A stretch of 64,000 nucleotides of DNA, taken from the NCBI GenBank assembly GCA_016213205.1, contig JACRAZ010000099.1, positions 124,001 to 188,000 of the forward strand. Reading direction: 5' to 3'. Source of the stretch: Burkholderiales bacterium (GTDB lineage Bacteria; Pseudomonadota; Gammaproteobacteria; Burkholderiales; Burkholderiaceae_C). The stretch's first letter is position 1; each line of letters begins with the position of its first letter. A program made the translations under genes and the position numbers. Positions 1 through 8,378 of this stretch are shown in pieces. The notes under the pieces were generated by a model. That model was not told where the DNA came from. It made no database searches and saw nothing but the letters and a program-made list of their open reading frames with translations.

Positions 1-1035
1 CTTCAGCAGGACGTCGATCTGCTGGGCCTTGTCGGCGTCCGCCACGATGGCCGAACCATCGAGCGGCTTGATCGGACCGGCACCCTTGCCATCCGGCCGG
101 TGGCACACGGCGCAGTTGGCGGCGTAGACCTTCTCGCCACGCGCGGCCAACTCCTCGAGCTTCCATACCTTGCTCGGATCGTCGGCCTTGGCCGCCATTT
201 CCTTCTTCTTGCCTTCGACCCACTTGGTGTAGTCGGCAGCCGACAGCACCTTCACGTGGATCGGCATGTAGGCGTGTTCCTTGCCGCACAGCTCGACGCA
301 CTGGCCGTAGAAGTCGCCCGTCTTCTCGGCGCGGAACCAGGTGTCGCGCACGAAGCCCGGGATCGCGTCCTGCTTGACGGCGAAGGCCGGCACCATCCAC
401 GAGTGGATCACGTCGTTGGCGGTGGTGATGATGCGGATCTTCTTGTTGACCGGCACGACCAGCGGGTTGTCCACCTTCAGCAGGTAGTTGTCACCCTCGG
501 GCTTGCCGGCGTCGGACATCTGGCGCTGTGCCACGTCCAGCGTGGACAGGAAGCCGATGCCCTCGCCCTCGCCCTTGAGGTAGTCGTAGCCCCACTTCCA
601 CTGGTAGCCGGTGGTCTTGATGGTGAGGTCGGCATTGCTGGTGTCCTTCATCGCCACCACGGTCTTGGTGGCGGCCAGGCCCATCACGATGACGATCAGC
701 AGCGGCACCACGGTCCAGGCGATCTCGACCGCAACGCTCTCGTGGAAGTTGGCCGACTTGTGGCCCACGGACTTGCGATGCTTGATGATCGAATAGAACA
801 TCACGCCGAACACGGCGATGAAGATCACCAGGCAGATGATCAGCATGAAGTTGTGCAGGCCCTGCACCTCGGTGGCGATCTTCGTGACCGGCGGGTGCAG
901 GTCAAGCTGATTCTTCGCCGGCCCCCCCGGCAGGTCTCCCACTGCCCAGGCGGCGTGCGATGCCAGCGTCAGGGCCAGGCCGGCCAGACCGCCGCCGATG
1001 CGATGCCAAAGCTTCTTTGTCGTGTTCATCGTCAT
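1..1035 (-). CDS. coxB: Cytochrome c oxidase subunit II, 3' end cut by window edge
   Basis: This is subunit II of the aa3-type terminal oxidase, which takes electrons from cytochrome c through a CuA centre on the periplasmic side. The reading frame is open to base 1 (345 codons visible). It has a signal peptide, two transmembrane segments (about residues 60-82 and 104-122), and a cupredoxin domain. The CuA ligand pattern C-x3-C-x3-H-x2-M (CAELCGKEHAYM) lies near residues 245-257. A fused C-terminal cytochrome c domain follows, with heme motif CAVCH near residue 307, so this is the caa3-like fused form; the frame runs off the edge shortly after. ATG codons at 1035 and 1029 are both possible; 1035 gives an ATGA overlap with the DUF2244 gene upstream. 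The rest of the cox operon should lie to the left. Confidence 0.95.
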   Translation of the reverse strand, partial: MTMNTTKKLWHRIGGGLAGLALTLASHAAWAVGDLPGGPAKNQLDLHPPVTKIATEVQGLHNFMLIICLVIFIAVFGVMFYSIIKHRKSVGHKSANFHESVAVEIAWTVVPLLIVIVMGLAATKTVVAMKDTSNADLTIKTTGYQWKWGYDYLKGEGEGIGFLSTLDVAQRQMSDAGKPEGDNYLLKVDNPLVVPVNKKIRIITTANDVIHSWMVPAFAVKQDAIPGFVRDTWFRAEKTGDFYGQCVELCGKEHAYMPIHVKVLSAADYTKWVEGKKKEMAAKADDPSKVWKLEELAARGEKVYAANCAVCHRPDGKGAGPIKPLDGSAIVADADKAQQIDVLLK

Positions 1036-1607
1036 GCTTTAAGTTCGTGATCCAAAACCCGCTCGCCCGCTGCACGAGACAGCCGCAACGCCCGGCGCAG
1101 TTCCTGTGCCAATTCGAATCGCAGTTCAGGTCGCACATGGCGACCGATGCGAACCCTCCGCCCCTCGCCGGAGAGTTCAACCAGCGAGCCTTCGGCCGCG
1201 GCCGGTTCCACCCGCACCCGCTCCGCACGGAACGAGGTGCGTTCGACCGTGCGGCCCACATGCTGCTCGACTGCCATCTGGCGGCCCGACAGCGTGATGA
1301 CCTCGCGGTCTCGTGCATGCCGCGCCATCAGCAGCATGCCCATGCCCACCACCAGCAACTCGATGCCGGCCAGCAGCATCACCAGTTGCACGCCATGCCA
1401 CCAATAGCCCACCGCCACCAGCAGGGCCAGCGCGCACAGCAGCGCGTAGGCCAGCATCATCTGGCGCGGCGTGAGCGCACCGTTGCGCCGCAGTTCCCAC
1501 AACCAGCTCACCGCCGGCGAGCCGAGGGCTCGGCCGAAGCGCCACTCGGCATCGCGCCGCATCGTTGCGGTCGCAGGCCAAGGGCGGGGTGCAAAGGTGG
1601 CTGTCAT
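1032..1607 (-). CDS. DUF2244 integral membrane protein
   Basis: A protein of about 191 residues with two adjacent hydrophobic segments near residues 50-95 (LAYALLCALALLVAVGYWW, then VMLLAGIELLVVGMGMLL) and a basic C-terminal soluble half. This matches the DUF2244 family, which often sits next to cytochrome oxidase genes. I chose the ATG at 1607 (MTATFAPRP) because the upstream extension to 1685 looks non-coding. Its stop overlaps the coxB start as ATGA, so the two are probably translationally coupled. The role is unknown; a part in oxidase assembly or membrane function is only inferred from position. Confidence 0.8.
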   Translation of the reverse strand: MTATFAPRPWPATATMRRDAEWRFGRALGSPAVSWLWELRRNGALTPRQMMLAYALLCALALLVAVGYWWHGVQLVMLLAGIELLVVGMGMLLMARHARDREVITLSGRQMAVEQHVGRTVERTSFRAERVRVEPAAAEGSLVELSGEGRRVRIGRHVRPELRFELAQELRRALRLSRAAGERVLDHELKA

Positions 1608-1734
1608 GTCGATTGGTGGACTTCTGGCTTGAGCAAAGTCAACCGAATCGTGGCTGCAAACAGCTTGCAGCCCAACGCTGCACACGACATGCGATTGCCT
1701 TAAGGTAGCTCAACCGAAGAATTCTAGCGGAGTG

Positions 1735-2634
1735 CTACAAGCCGTCCGGTTTGGCACGCTTGGCGCGCAGGCTGGCACGCACCTGATCGAGCGGCACCGC
1801 CACCGGCGCGCCCGCTGCCGCGCGCGGTGCGGCCTTCACGGCATGGCCGTAGACGACCTCGAAGCTCAGGCTCAGCCGGCCCTGCCCGTCGACACGCTCG
1901 CGCAGCAGGGCCAGCAGGCGTTCACGCCAGCGCGGCGTTCGCAGACCCGCATGCCGAGACGGGTCGACGTTGCCTCCCAGGCCGCGCAATTCAGCCAATA
2001 GCGCTTCGGGCGAAGACCAGGTCAATTGCAGCGTCTCCTGGTCCATCACCGGATCGGCGAAGCCGCTGTGCAGGAGCTGGTCACCCACGTCGTGCATGTC
2101 GACGAAGGCACGATGGGGCACCGGCCAACCCTGCGCGGCATAGAGCGCGCGCAGCTCGCGCAGGCTGTTCGGCCCGAGTGTCGAGAACATCAGGTAGCCG
2201 CCCTCGGCGAGCGCGGCATGCCAGCGCGCCAGCGTACGCAGCGGCTGCGGGCTGTTCTGCAACACCATGTTGGCCCACACCAGCTGCGCCGATGCGGACG
2301 GCACATCGTCTTCGAGCACCCCCGGCACCTCACCCCGGCGCCCCAGCGACCACCAGGGCCGCCGCACCATCGCCTGGCTGCGCGCCAGCAAGGCGGCCGT
2401 GGGCTCCACCACCTGGCGGCGGGCCGCCGGCAGGGCCGCCCTCACGGCATCGGCACCACCGCCGAGGACTGCTCCCCAGTCGATCCACGATGCAGGCGCC
2501 TGGCGGATCACCGGCAGGCGCTCGGCCATGCGGCGGGCCACTTCCTGGTGCAGCCAAGGCGCCGATGCCGCACGCGCCAGCCGCGCCAGCACATGGGCCA
2601 CGGCGCGTGCTTCGACGACGGGAGAATCGGGCAT
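1735..2634 (-). CDS. bioC: Malonyl-ACP O-methyltransferase, BioC-like
   Basis: A 299-residue class I SAM-dependent methyltransferase-type protein. BioC methylates malonyl-ACP so that it can prime pimeloyl synthesis for biotin. The second half has features typical of BioC: FSTLGPNSLRELR, then FVDMHDVGDQLLHSGFADPV and an LR(G)LG segment. The usual glycine-rich SAM motif I (DxGxGxG) is not clean here (WGAVLGGGAD), so binding may be altered. The gene is read divergently from comF with only 22 bases between the two start codons. It is not next to other bio genes, as is common in Burkholderiales. Function is assigned from family resemblance. Confidence 0.78.
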   Translation of the reverse strand: MPDSPVVEARAVAHVLARLARAASAPWLHQEVARRMAERLPVIRQAPASWIDWGAVLGGGADAVRAALPAARRQVVEPTAALLARSQAMVRRPWWSLGRRGEVPGVLEDDVPSASAQLVWANMVLQNSPQPLRTLARWHAALAEGGYLMFSTLGPNSLRELRALYAAQGWPVPHRAFVDMHDVGDQLLHSGFADPVMDQETLQLTWSSPEALLAELRGLGGNVDPSRHAGLRTPRWRERLLALLRERVDGQGRLSLSFEVVYGHAVKAAPRAAAGAPVAVPLDQVRASLRAKRAKPDGL

Positions 2635-2656
2635 GGGCGGGCAGTATATTGAGCCG
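2635..2656. promoter_or_regulatory. 22-base divergent gap between bioC and comF
   Basis: The only gap between the bioC ATG (complement of 2634) and the comF ATG (2657) is 22 bases. It contains an AT-rich word, GTATATT, that could serve as a -10. Promoter elements for at least one gene must therefore lie within the other's coding region. Confidence 0.35.
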
Positions 2657-3394
2657 ATGCAGGATGAGCCCTCCGCCCGGCAGCCCGACTTCGCCCATGC
2701 GTGGCGACGCGGCGGCTGGCCACGCCTGTGCGAGCTGTGCAGGGCCTGGTCGACCCAGTCGCTCTGCCTCGATTGCCTGGCGCGGCTGGCGCCCGAGCTG
2801 CCGCGCTGCGTTCGCTGTGCGTTGCCCCTGGGCGGCGCCGGCCTGCGCTGCGGCGACTGCCTGCGCGAGCCGCCGCCCTTCGTGCGCTGCGTGACCCTGG
2901 GCGACTACGGTTTTCCCTGGGACGACCTGATCACCGCCTTCAAATTCAGAGACCGAGTCGATCTCGCCGGCCCGCTGGCGCAGGCGCTGGCAGCGCGCCT
3001 GCCCGCTGCGGACAGCCCACCGGCCAGCCTCGTGCTGCCGGTGCCGCTGAGCGCGGCACGCCTGGCCGAGCGCGGCCACAACCAGGCCTGGGAACTGGCA
3101 CGCCGCGTGGCCGCCACGCTGCGACTGCAGGCCGACCCGCGCACGCTGCTGCGCCTGCGCGACACAGCGCACCAGGTCGGCCTGGGCCGTGAGCAGCGCG
3201 CGGCCAACCTGCGCCATGCCTACTGGGTGGACCCGGCACGCGCGAGCCGGCTGCACGGCCGCCATGTGGCCCTGGTGGACGATGTGCTGACCACCGGCGC
3301 CACCGCCGGTGCCGCCGCACAAGCCCTGCTGCAGGCCGGCGCGGTGTCGGTGCAGGTGTGGGTGCTGGCGCGCACGCCGCGGCCGCAGGATTGA
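2657..3394 (+). CDS. comF: ComF family phosphoribosyltransferase-like protein
   Basis: A 245-residue ComF/GntX family protein. The N-terminal part has paired cysteines typical of the ComF zinc ribbon (CELC, CLDC, CVRC, CGDC within the first 75 residues). The C-terminal part is a type I phosphoribosyltransferase fold with the PRPP loop VDDVLTTGATAG near residue 212. ComF proteins are needed for DNA uptake in naturally transformable bacteria and may couple to single-stranded DNA handling. I chose the ATG at 2657 (MQDEPSARQ) over the much longer frame upstream because that region is coding on the other strand (bioC). Confidence 0.85.
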   Translation: MQDEPSARQPDFAHAWRRGGWPRLCELCRAWSTQSLCLDCLARLAPELPRCVRCALPLGGAGLRCGDCLREPPPFVRCVTLGDYGFPWDDLITAFKFRDRVDLAGPLAQALAARLPAADSPPASLVLPVPLSAARLAERGHNQAWELARRVAATLRLQADPRTLLRLRDTAHQVGLGREQRAANLRHAYWVDPARASRLHGRHVALVDDVLTTGATAGAAAQALLQAGAVSVQVWVLARTPRPQD

Positions 3395-3434
3395 GGCTCA
3401 CGCGTCCCGCATCGCGCGGCGACAATCGCGCGCC

Positions 3435-3905
3435 ATGTTCCACATCGTCCTGGTGCACCCGGAAATTCCGCCGAACACGGGCAACGTGATCCGCCTGGCC
3501 GCCAACACCGGCAGCACGCTGCACCTGGTGGAGCCACTGGGCTTCTCGATGGAGGACAAGCTGCTGCGTCGCGCCGGGCTGGATTACCACGAGTTCGCCG
3601 CCGTGCAGCGCCACGCCGACTGGCCGGCACTGCGTGCGCAGCAGGCCGCGCTGGGCGGTCGCAGCTTCGCCTTCAGCACGCGCGCCGCGCAGCCTTTCGC
3701 CGCCCAGCGCTGGTTGCCCGGCGACTGGTTCGTGTTCGGCAGCGAGACCGCCGGGCTGCCGTCCGCCGTGCTGGACACCTTCGACCCGCTGCAGCGGGTG
3801 CGGCTGCCGATGCGTGCCGGCCAGCGCAGCCTCAACCTCAGCAACACGGTGGCCGTGGTGGTGTTCGAGGCCTGGCGCCAGCAAGGCTACGCCGGCGGCG
3901 CGTGA
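3435..3905 (+). CDS. trmL: tRNA (cytidine/uridine(34)-2'-O)-methyltransferase TrmL
   Basis: A 156-residue SPOUT-fold methyltransferase that 2'-O-methylates the wobble base of tRNA-Leu isoacceptors. The family motifs are all present: NTGNVIRLAANTG near the N-terminus, FGSETAGLP in the middle, and the C-terminal SAM-knot motif LNLSNTVAVVVFEA. The length matches the family. It starts 40 bases after comF on the same strand and converges on gpsA across a strong hairpin. Confidence 0.93.
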   Translation: MFHIVLVHPEIPPNTGNVIRLAANTGSTLHLVEPLGFSMEDKLLRRAGLDYHEFAAVQRHADWPALRAQQAALGGRSFAFSTRAAQPFAAQRWLPGDWFVFGSETAGLPSAVLDTFDPLQRVRLPMRAGQRSLNLSNTVAVVVFEAWRQQGYAGGA

Positions 3906-3910
3906 AGCCC

Positions 3911-3929
3911 GGCGCGGGCACCCCGCGCC
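3911..3929. terminator. GC-rich hairpin between convergent trmL and gpsA
   Basis: A perfect 8-bp inverted repeat, GGCGCGGG-cac-CCCGCGCC, fills the 30-base gap between the trmL and gpsA stop codons. There is no clear U tract, so it is a candidate bidirectional terminator or mRNA 3'-end stabiliser rather than a textbook intrinsic terminator. Confidence 0.55.
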
Positions 3930-3935
3930 AGCCGC

Positions 3936-4916
3936 TCAATGTTCGGCGCGGGATTCACGCCCCATCAACTGGCGCAGGGCCTGTGCCGGTGTCAGCGTGC
4001 CGGCCAGCACGTCGACCACCGCATCGGTGATGGGCATCTCCACGCCCAGGCGGCGCGCACGCGCCTGCAAGGTGGGCGCGGTGTGCACCCCTTCGGCCAC
4101 ATGGCCCAGCTGGGACAGGATCTGATGCAGCGGCAGGCCCGCGGCCAGCAGCAGGCCGACCTTGCGGTTGCGCGACAGGTCGCCCGTGGCCGTGAGCACC
4201 AGGTCGCCCAGGCCGGACAAGCCCATGAAGGTCTCGGCCCGTGCACCCAGCGCGAGGCCCAGGCGCGTCATCTCGGCCAGGCCGCGCGTGACCAGCGCCG
4301 CGCGGGCATTCAGCCCGAGTGAAAGGCCATCCACAATGCCGGTGGCAATGGCCATCACGTTCTTGACCGCGCCCCCCACTTCCACGCCCACCGGGTCGGT
4401 CGAGGTGTAGACGCGCAGCGATTCGCTGTGAAAGGCGGCCACGGCCTGGGCCGTGAGGGTGTCGTCCGTGCTGGCCGCCACCAAGGCCGTGGGCTGGCCG
4501 CGCGCCACCTCGAGCGCGAAGCTCGGGCCCGACAACACGCCCACCCGGGCGGCCGGCCGCAGCTCGCGTGCAATCTCGTGGCCCAGCGCGCCGGTGTGGT
4601 TCTCGAAGCCCTTGCACAGCCACAGCACGTGCGCACTTGCGGGCAAGCGCGCGAGCTGCTCGCGCAGACCCGCCATCGGCGTGCCGATGACCAACAGGCC
4701 GTCTCGCGCGTGGGCGAGCGCGGCCGCGTGGTCGCTGTCGATGTGCAGCGCAGGGGGCAGCGTCACCTCGGGCAGGTAGCGCTGGTTGCAGCGGTCGGCC
4801 CGCATGGCGGTGGTCTGCTGCGCATCGCGCGCCCACAGCCACACCTCGTGGCGCGGCGCGGCCGACACGGCCAGCGCCGTGCCCCAGGCGCCGGCGCCAA
4901 GCACCGTGATGCGCAT
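3936..4916 (-). CDS. gpsA: Glycerol-3-phosphate dehydrogenase [NAD(P)+]
   Basis: A 326-residue cytosolic enzyme that reduces dihydroxyacetone phosphate to sn-glycerol 3-phosphate for phospholipid synthesis. It has the N-terminal Rossmann motif GAGAWGTALA, the conserved GVLSGPSFA segment, the substrate-site VGGAVKNVMAIA with its catalytic lysine, and the AEGVHTA segment near the C-terminus. It is last in the operon rhodanese-grxC-secB-gpsA, 25 bases after secB; secB and gpsA are classic neighbours in proteobacteria. Confidence 0.97.
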   Translation of the reverse strand: MRITVLGAGAWGTALAVSAAPRHEVWLWARDAQQTTAMRADRCNQRYLPEVTLPPALHIDSDHAAALAHARDGLLVIGTPMAGLREQLARLPASAHVLWLCKGFENHTGALGHEIARELRPAARVGVLSGPSFALEVARGQPTALVAASTDDTLTAQAVAAFHSESLRVYTSTDPVGVEVGGAVKNVMAIATGIVDGLSLGLNARAALVTRGLAEMTRLGLALGARAETFMGLSGLGDLVLTATGDLSRNRKVGLLLAAGLPLHQILSQLGHVAEGVHTAPTLQARARRLGVEMPITDAVVDVLAGTLTPAQALRQLMGRESRAEH

Positions 4917-4941
4917 CGGATTCGGGGGGGCGGGCCGCTCG

Positions 4942-5412
4942 TCAGTTGGCGCTGCTGAGCACGCCGCTGCCGTTGCCGTTCTGGGCCTGCGCCTGCTGGG
5001 CCTCGAACATGGCCTGGAAGTTCACCTCGGTCAGCAGGATCGGCGGGAAGCCGGCGCGTGTGCAGAGGTCCGACACGATGGCCCGCAGGTACGGGTAGAC
5101 CATCTGCGGGCAGACGATGCTCAGGATGCCCTGCAACTGGTCTTCGGGCACGTTGCGGATCTCGAAGATGCCGGCCTGCTTGGCCTCGATCAGGAACAGC
5201 GTGCGGTCCTGAACCTTGGTGGTGACGGTGGCGGTGACCGTGACCTCGAAGATGCCGTCGGCAATGCCACCGGCGGCCATCGCCAGGTTGATGTCGACCT
5301 GCGGCGGCTGCTGCTCGAGCAGGATCTGCGGCGAGTTCGGCTGCTCCAGCGACAGGTCCTTCAGGTACATGCGCTGGATCTGGAACACCGGGGTTGCGTC
5401 TTGGTCGGCCAT
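4942..5412 (-). CDS. secB: Protein-export chaperone SecB
   Basis: A 156-residue tetrameric cytosolic chaperone that keeps preproteins unfolded and hands them to SecA. It shows the SecB core (FQIQRMYLKDLSLEQPN near residue 10, then LFLIEAKQAGIFEI) and the C-terminal SecB motif CPQMVYPYLRAIVSDL followed by GFPPILL. I chose the ATG at 5412 (MADQDATP) rather than the extension to 5451, because this start matches the usual length. A Gln/Asn-rich tail ends the protein. It lies between grxC and gpsA. Confidence 0.97.
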   Translation of the reverse strand: MADQDATPVFQIQRMYLKDLSLEQPNSPQILLEQQPPQVDINLAMAAGGIADGIFEVTVTATVTTKVQDRTLFLIEAKQAGIFEIRNVPEDQLQGILSIVCPQMVYPYLRAIVSDLCTRAGFPPILLTEVNFQAMFEAQQAQAQNGNGSGVLSSAN

Positions 5413-5517
5413 GGCGGAGGGAATCTCGGGAGGGAATGAAAAAGCCCGCAACCGTCAGGTTGGCGGGCTGGCTGCGGCGCGGATTATCGCTCGCCGAAGG
5501 CGCGCGCTCCGGGCGCT

Positions 5518-5778
5518 TCAGGCACCTCGAAGCAGGGGGTCGAGGCCACCGCTGCGGTCGAGCAGCATCAGGTCGTCGCATCCGCCGACATGGGTGTCGC
5601 CGATGAAGATCTGCGGCACCGTCCGGCGCCCGGTGAGCTCGATCATGCGGTCACGCTCGATCGGGTTCAGGTCGACCCGCACTTCGTCGATCCGCTCGAC
5701 ACCGCGCTGCTTGAGCAGCGCCTTGGCCCGGATGCAGTAGGGACAGACCTGGGTGGTGTACATGCGGACGGCATTCAT
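5518..5778 (-). CDS. grxC: Glutaredoxin 3
   Basis: An 86-residue glutaredoxin that reduces disulfides using glutathione. The active site CPYC is near residue 12 (YTTQVCPYCIRAK). The cis-proline TVPQIFI and the GGCDDL glutathione-binding segment are both present. The ATG at 5778 (MNAVRMYTTQ) fits the family; an in-frame start at 5799 would add seven residues. It sits between the rhodanese gene and secB in a common betaproteobacterial order. Confidence 0.95.
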   Translation of the reverse strand: MNAVRMYTTQVCPYCIRAKALLKQRGVERIDEVRVDLNPIERDRMIELTGRRTVPQIFIGDTHVGGCDDLMLLDRSGGLDPLLRGA

Positions 5779-5891
5779 GGCGGCTACGACGAGATCCAAC
5801 GACAGGCCGAATTGTGAAGGCGACGCAATGGCCTTGCAGCACGAACGGCATGACCGCTGTCACGCACGGGCCGGCCAGGGCCCACGCCGGC

Positions 5892-6299
5892 TCAGGCTGA
5901 CTTCTCGACCGGCAGGCCGGCCTCGCGCCATGCGGCCAGACCACCGGCCACCGCGACGGCCCGCTCGTAGCCGGCCTTGCGCAACGCGCCGGCCGCGCGC
6001 GAGGCCCGGGCCCCGCTGGCGCACATCACCACCACCGGCAGCGCCTTGTTCGACGGCAGATCCTTCGAGCCCGCGAGCGAACCCAGCGGGATGTTGCGCG
6101 CCCCACCGGCATGGCCAGCGGCGAACTCGGCCGGCTCGCAGACATCCACCAGCACGGCCTTCTCGCGGTTGAGCAGGCGCACGGCCTCGGCACAGCCAAT
6201 GGCGCCGCCCTGGGTCTTCTGCAGCGTCTGCCACAGCAGCATGCCGCCCGACGCGGCAGCCAGCAGGATGAGCATCCAGTTGTCGATGATGAACTTCAC
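5892..6299 (-). CDS. Membrane-anchored rhodanese-like protein
   Basis: A 135-residue protein with one N-terminal transmembrane anchor (about residues 8-23) followed by a single rhodanese domain. The active-site loop is CASGAR, with the persulfide-forming cysteine near residue 93, so sulfurtransferase chemistry is plausible. The CDS begins with GTG at 6299, preceded by a weak AAGG. It leads the operon with grxC, secB and gpsA and is divergent from gpmA. The physiological sulfur donor and acceptor are not apparent. Confidence 0.87.
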   Translation of the reverse strand: MKFIIDNWMLILLAAASGGMLLWQTLQKTQGGAIGCAEAVRLLNREKAVLVDVCEPAEFAAGHAGGARNIPLGSLAGSKDLPSNKALPVVVMCASGARASRAAGALRKAGYERAVAVAGGLAAWREAGLPVEKSA

Positions 6300-6333
6300 G
6301 GGGGCCTTGTGTCGGGTGTCTAAAAGGGGCCGG

Positions 6334-6339
6334 ATTATA
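6334..6339 (-). promoter_or_regulatory. Candidate -10 for the rhodanese-grxC-secB-gpsA operon
   Basis: The minus strand carries a perfect TATAAT 35 bases upstream of the rhodanese GTG, in the 74-base gap to gpmA. No good -35 was found 17 bases upstream. The surrounding AT-rich stretch (GAATTCTATAATC) is the only one in the gap, and it may also serve gpmA on the other strand. Confidence 0.45.
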
Positions 6340-6373
6340 GAATTCGCGTTTTTCCGCCCCTGCGCTGCTGCCC

Positions 6374-7117
6374 ATGTACAAGCTCGTGCTGGTTCGCCAC
6401 GGCGAATCGACCTGGAACCTCGAGAACCGCTTCACCGGCTGGACCGACGTGGGGCTCACGCCCACCGGCGTGGCGCAGGCCCAGGAGGCCGGCCGCCTGC
6501 TGAAGGCCGCCGGCTTCGAGTTCGACGTGGCCTACACCTCGGTGCTCAAGCGCGCGATCTGGACGCTGTGGCATGCGCTGGACCAGATGGACCGCACCTG
6601 GCTGCCGGTGGTCAACGACTGGCGCCTGAACGAACGCCACTATGGCGCGCTGCAGGGCCTGAACAAGGGCGACATGGCCCGCCAGTACGGTGACGAGCAG
6701 GTGCTGATCTGGCGCCGCAGCTACGACACGCCGCCGCCGCCGCTGGCGCCCACCGACCCGCGCGGCCAGCGCCAGGACCTGCGTTACGCGAAGCTCGCAC
6801 CGGAGCAGGTGCCGCTGACCGAATGCCTGAAGGACACCGTGGCCCGCGTGCTGCCATGCTGGAACGAGGTGCTCGCGCCCGCCATCCGCGACGGCCGGCG
6901 CATCCTGATCGCTGCGCACGGCAACTCGATCCGCGCCCTGGTGAAGTACCTGGACGGCATCAGCGACCAGGACATCGTGGGCCTGAACATCCCGAACGGC
7001 ATTCCGCTGGTCTACGAGCTCGACGCCGACCTGAAGCCGATCAAGCGCGATTACCTGGGCGACCCGGAAGCCGCCGCCCTTGCCGCCGCCGCGGTGGCCA
7101 GCCAGGGCAAGGCCTGA
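6374..7117 (+). CDS. gpmA: 2,3-bisphosphoglycerate-dependent phosphoglycerate mutase
   Basis: A 247-residue glycolytic enzyme interconverting 3- and 2-phosphoglycerate. The phosphohistidine motif LVRHGESTWNLENRFTGW starts at residue 5. The second catalytic histidine is in AAHGNSIRALVKYLDG, and LNERHYGALQGLNK carries conserved substrate contacts. The full length and start are typical. It is divergent from the rhodanese operon and converges on the HD-GYP gene. Confidence 0.97.
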   Translation: MYKLVLVRHGESTWNLENRFTGWTDVGLTPTGVAQAQEAGRLLKAAGFEFDVAYTSVLKRAIWTLWHALDQMDRTWLPVVNDWRLNERHYGALQGLNKGDMARQYGDEQVLIWRRSYDTPPPPLAPTDPRGQRQDLRYAKLAPEQVPLTECLKDTVARVLPCWNEVLAPAIRDGRRILIAAHGNSIRALVKYLDGISDQDIVGLNIPNGIPLVYELDADLKPIKRDYLGDPEAAALAAAAVASQGKA

Positions 7118-7147
7118 TCCTGTCAGCGGGACCGGGCACGACCCATC

Positions 7148-8281
7148 TCACCCCACGGCCGCGAACAGCCGCTCGGGCGGCAGCAGCTCGGCCTGCGAGG
7201 CGTCGGTTCGCAGGCCCTTGATGGCGTAGGCCGGCAGCGAGGTGTCGCGCCGCTGGATGCTCACCACCGGCATGCCGGCCTTGTCGGTGAAGGTGGCCAC
7301 CACCGGCGCATGCGCCGTGCTGCCCCGCCGCACCACGACGGCCATCTCGCCCGAGGCGAGCTGCACCACCTTGCCCGGCGGGTAGATGCCGAACTCCTTG
7401 ATGATGGCTGCAGCGGCGGGGTGGCCCCGCGTCTCGGCGAACATCTGGCGTGCCGCATCCTGCGCCGACATGGCGGGCCGGTCGGCCCGGGCCGTGATGC
7501 GGGCCATGAACACATCGGCCATGCGCAGCGCCGCCGCCAGTTCGGACACCTCGGTCGTGCCGGTGGGATAACCGCCGCCACCCACACGCTCGTGGTGCTG
7601 CTCGATGGCCTGCAGCCAGGCGGCGTCCGTCACGCCCGCCGCCCGCAGCAGTTCGACGGCGCGCGTGGGGTGGGTGCGCAGTTGCTCGCGCTGGCCCTCG
7701 GTGACACGGCCGATCGCCGCGATGCGGCCCTGCACCTCGGTGATCGGCAGGTTCATCGTGAGCGCCGCCTTGACCAGCACTAGCGTGACATCGGGCGTCC
7801 AGCCCACCCGGTGCGACATCAGCTGGCACACCAGGGCCGTGTGCAGCGAGTGGGTGAAGCCGTACAGCGGCAGCCGCTTCTTGTCCTGCCGGACGGCGAG
7901 GAAGATGGCCACATCGATGTCGCGCTGGACCAGGTCGATGCACTGCGACACGAACTCGTCGCACCGCTGCGGGAAGCCCGGCTCGCCGATGCTCTTGTGC
8001 AGCTTCTCGAGCCGGTGCAGCGCCTGGTCCCACAGGTCGAACAGCGTGAGTCGATTCTGCGAGGTGTCGACCGGCGGGGGCCGGCCCTCGCGCCAGGCCT
8101 TGACCTCTTCCTGGTCGGCGTAGAGGCCGCGGGTGAGCAGCACCTCGAGCTGGTGGGGGCTGTAGATCACCTGCCCGCGCGCCAGCAGCAGCTTGCCGTG
8201 TTCGTCGCGCACGGCGAATGGCAGCGCCGTACCCACCTTGAGCTCCTTGGAGACCAACCGCAGTAGTTGTTGCGTCGACAC
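7148..8281 (-). CDS. HD-GYP-family protein with the HD catalytic pair missing
   Basis: A 377-residue protein. The N-terminal region of about 140 residues has no clear match; the HD-GYP-like core runs from about residues 140 to 275. The GYP signature is present (HHERVGGGGYP, residues 229-238), as are the upstream histidine (HSLHTA, residue 144) and HP (204-205). Where the family has HDxGK, this protein reads ALTMNLPI (173-180), so the metal-binding His-Asp pair is gone. It is probably not an active c-di-GMP phosphodiesterase; a binding or scaffold role is inferred. The start is GTG at 8281. It lies 97 bases downstream of the prs-like gene on the same strand. Confidence 0.8.
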   Translation of the reverse strand: MSTQQLLRLVSKELKVGTALPFAVRDEHGKLLLARGQVIYSPHQLEVLLTRGLYADQEEVKAWREGRPPPVDTSQNRLTLFDLWDQALHRLEKLHKSIGEPGFPQRCDEFVSQCIDLVQRDIDVAIFLAVRQDKKRLPLYGFTHSLHTALVCQLMSHRVGWTPDVTLVLVKAALTMNLPITEVQGRIAAIGRVTEGQREQLRTHPTRAVELLRAAGVTDAAWLQAIEQHHERVGGGGYPTGTTEVSELAAALRMADVFMARITARADRPAMSAQDAARQMFAETRGHPAAAAIIKEFGIYPPGKVVQLASGEMAVVVRRGSTAHAPVVATFTDKAGMPVVSIQRRDTSLPAYAIKGLRTDASQAELLPPERLFAAVG

Positions 8282-8378
8282 GCTGAGAACCCTCTCACCG
8301 CCGGGTTAGCGGGCGCCATCGGCGCGACTGTAGGGCAGTCGGCCCCGCGCGACCAGTGGTGCCACCCCGGACGGGCGC

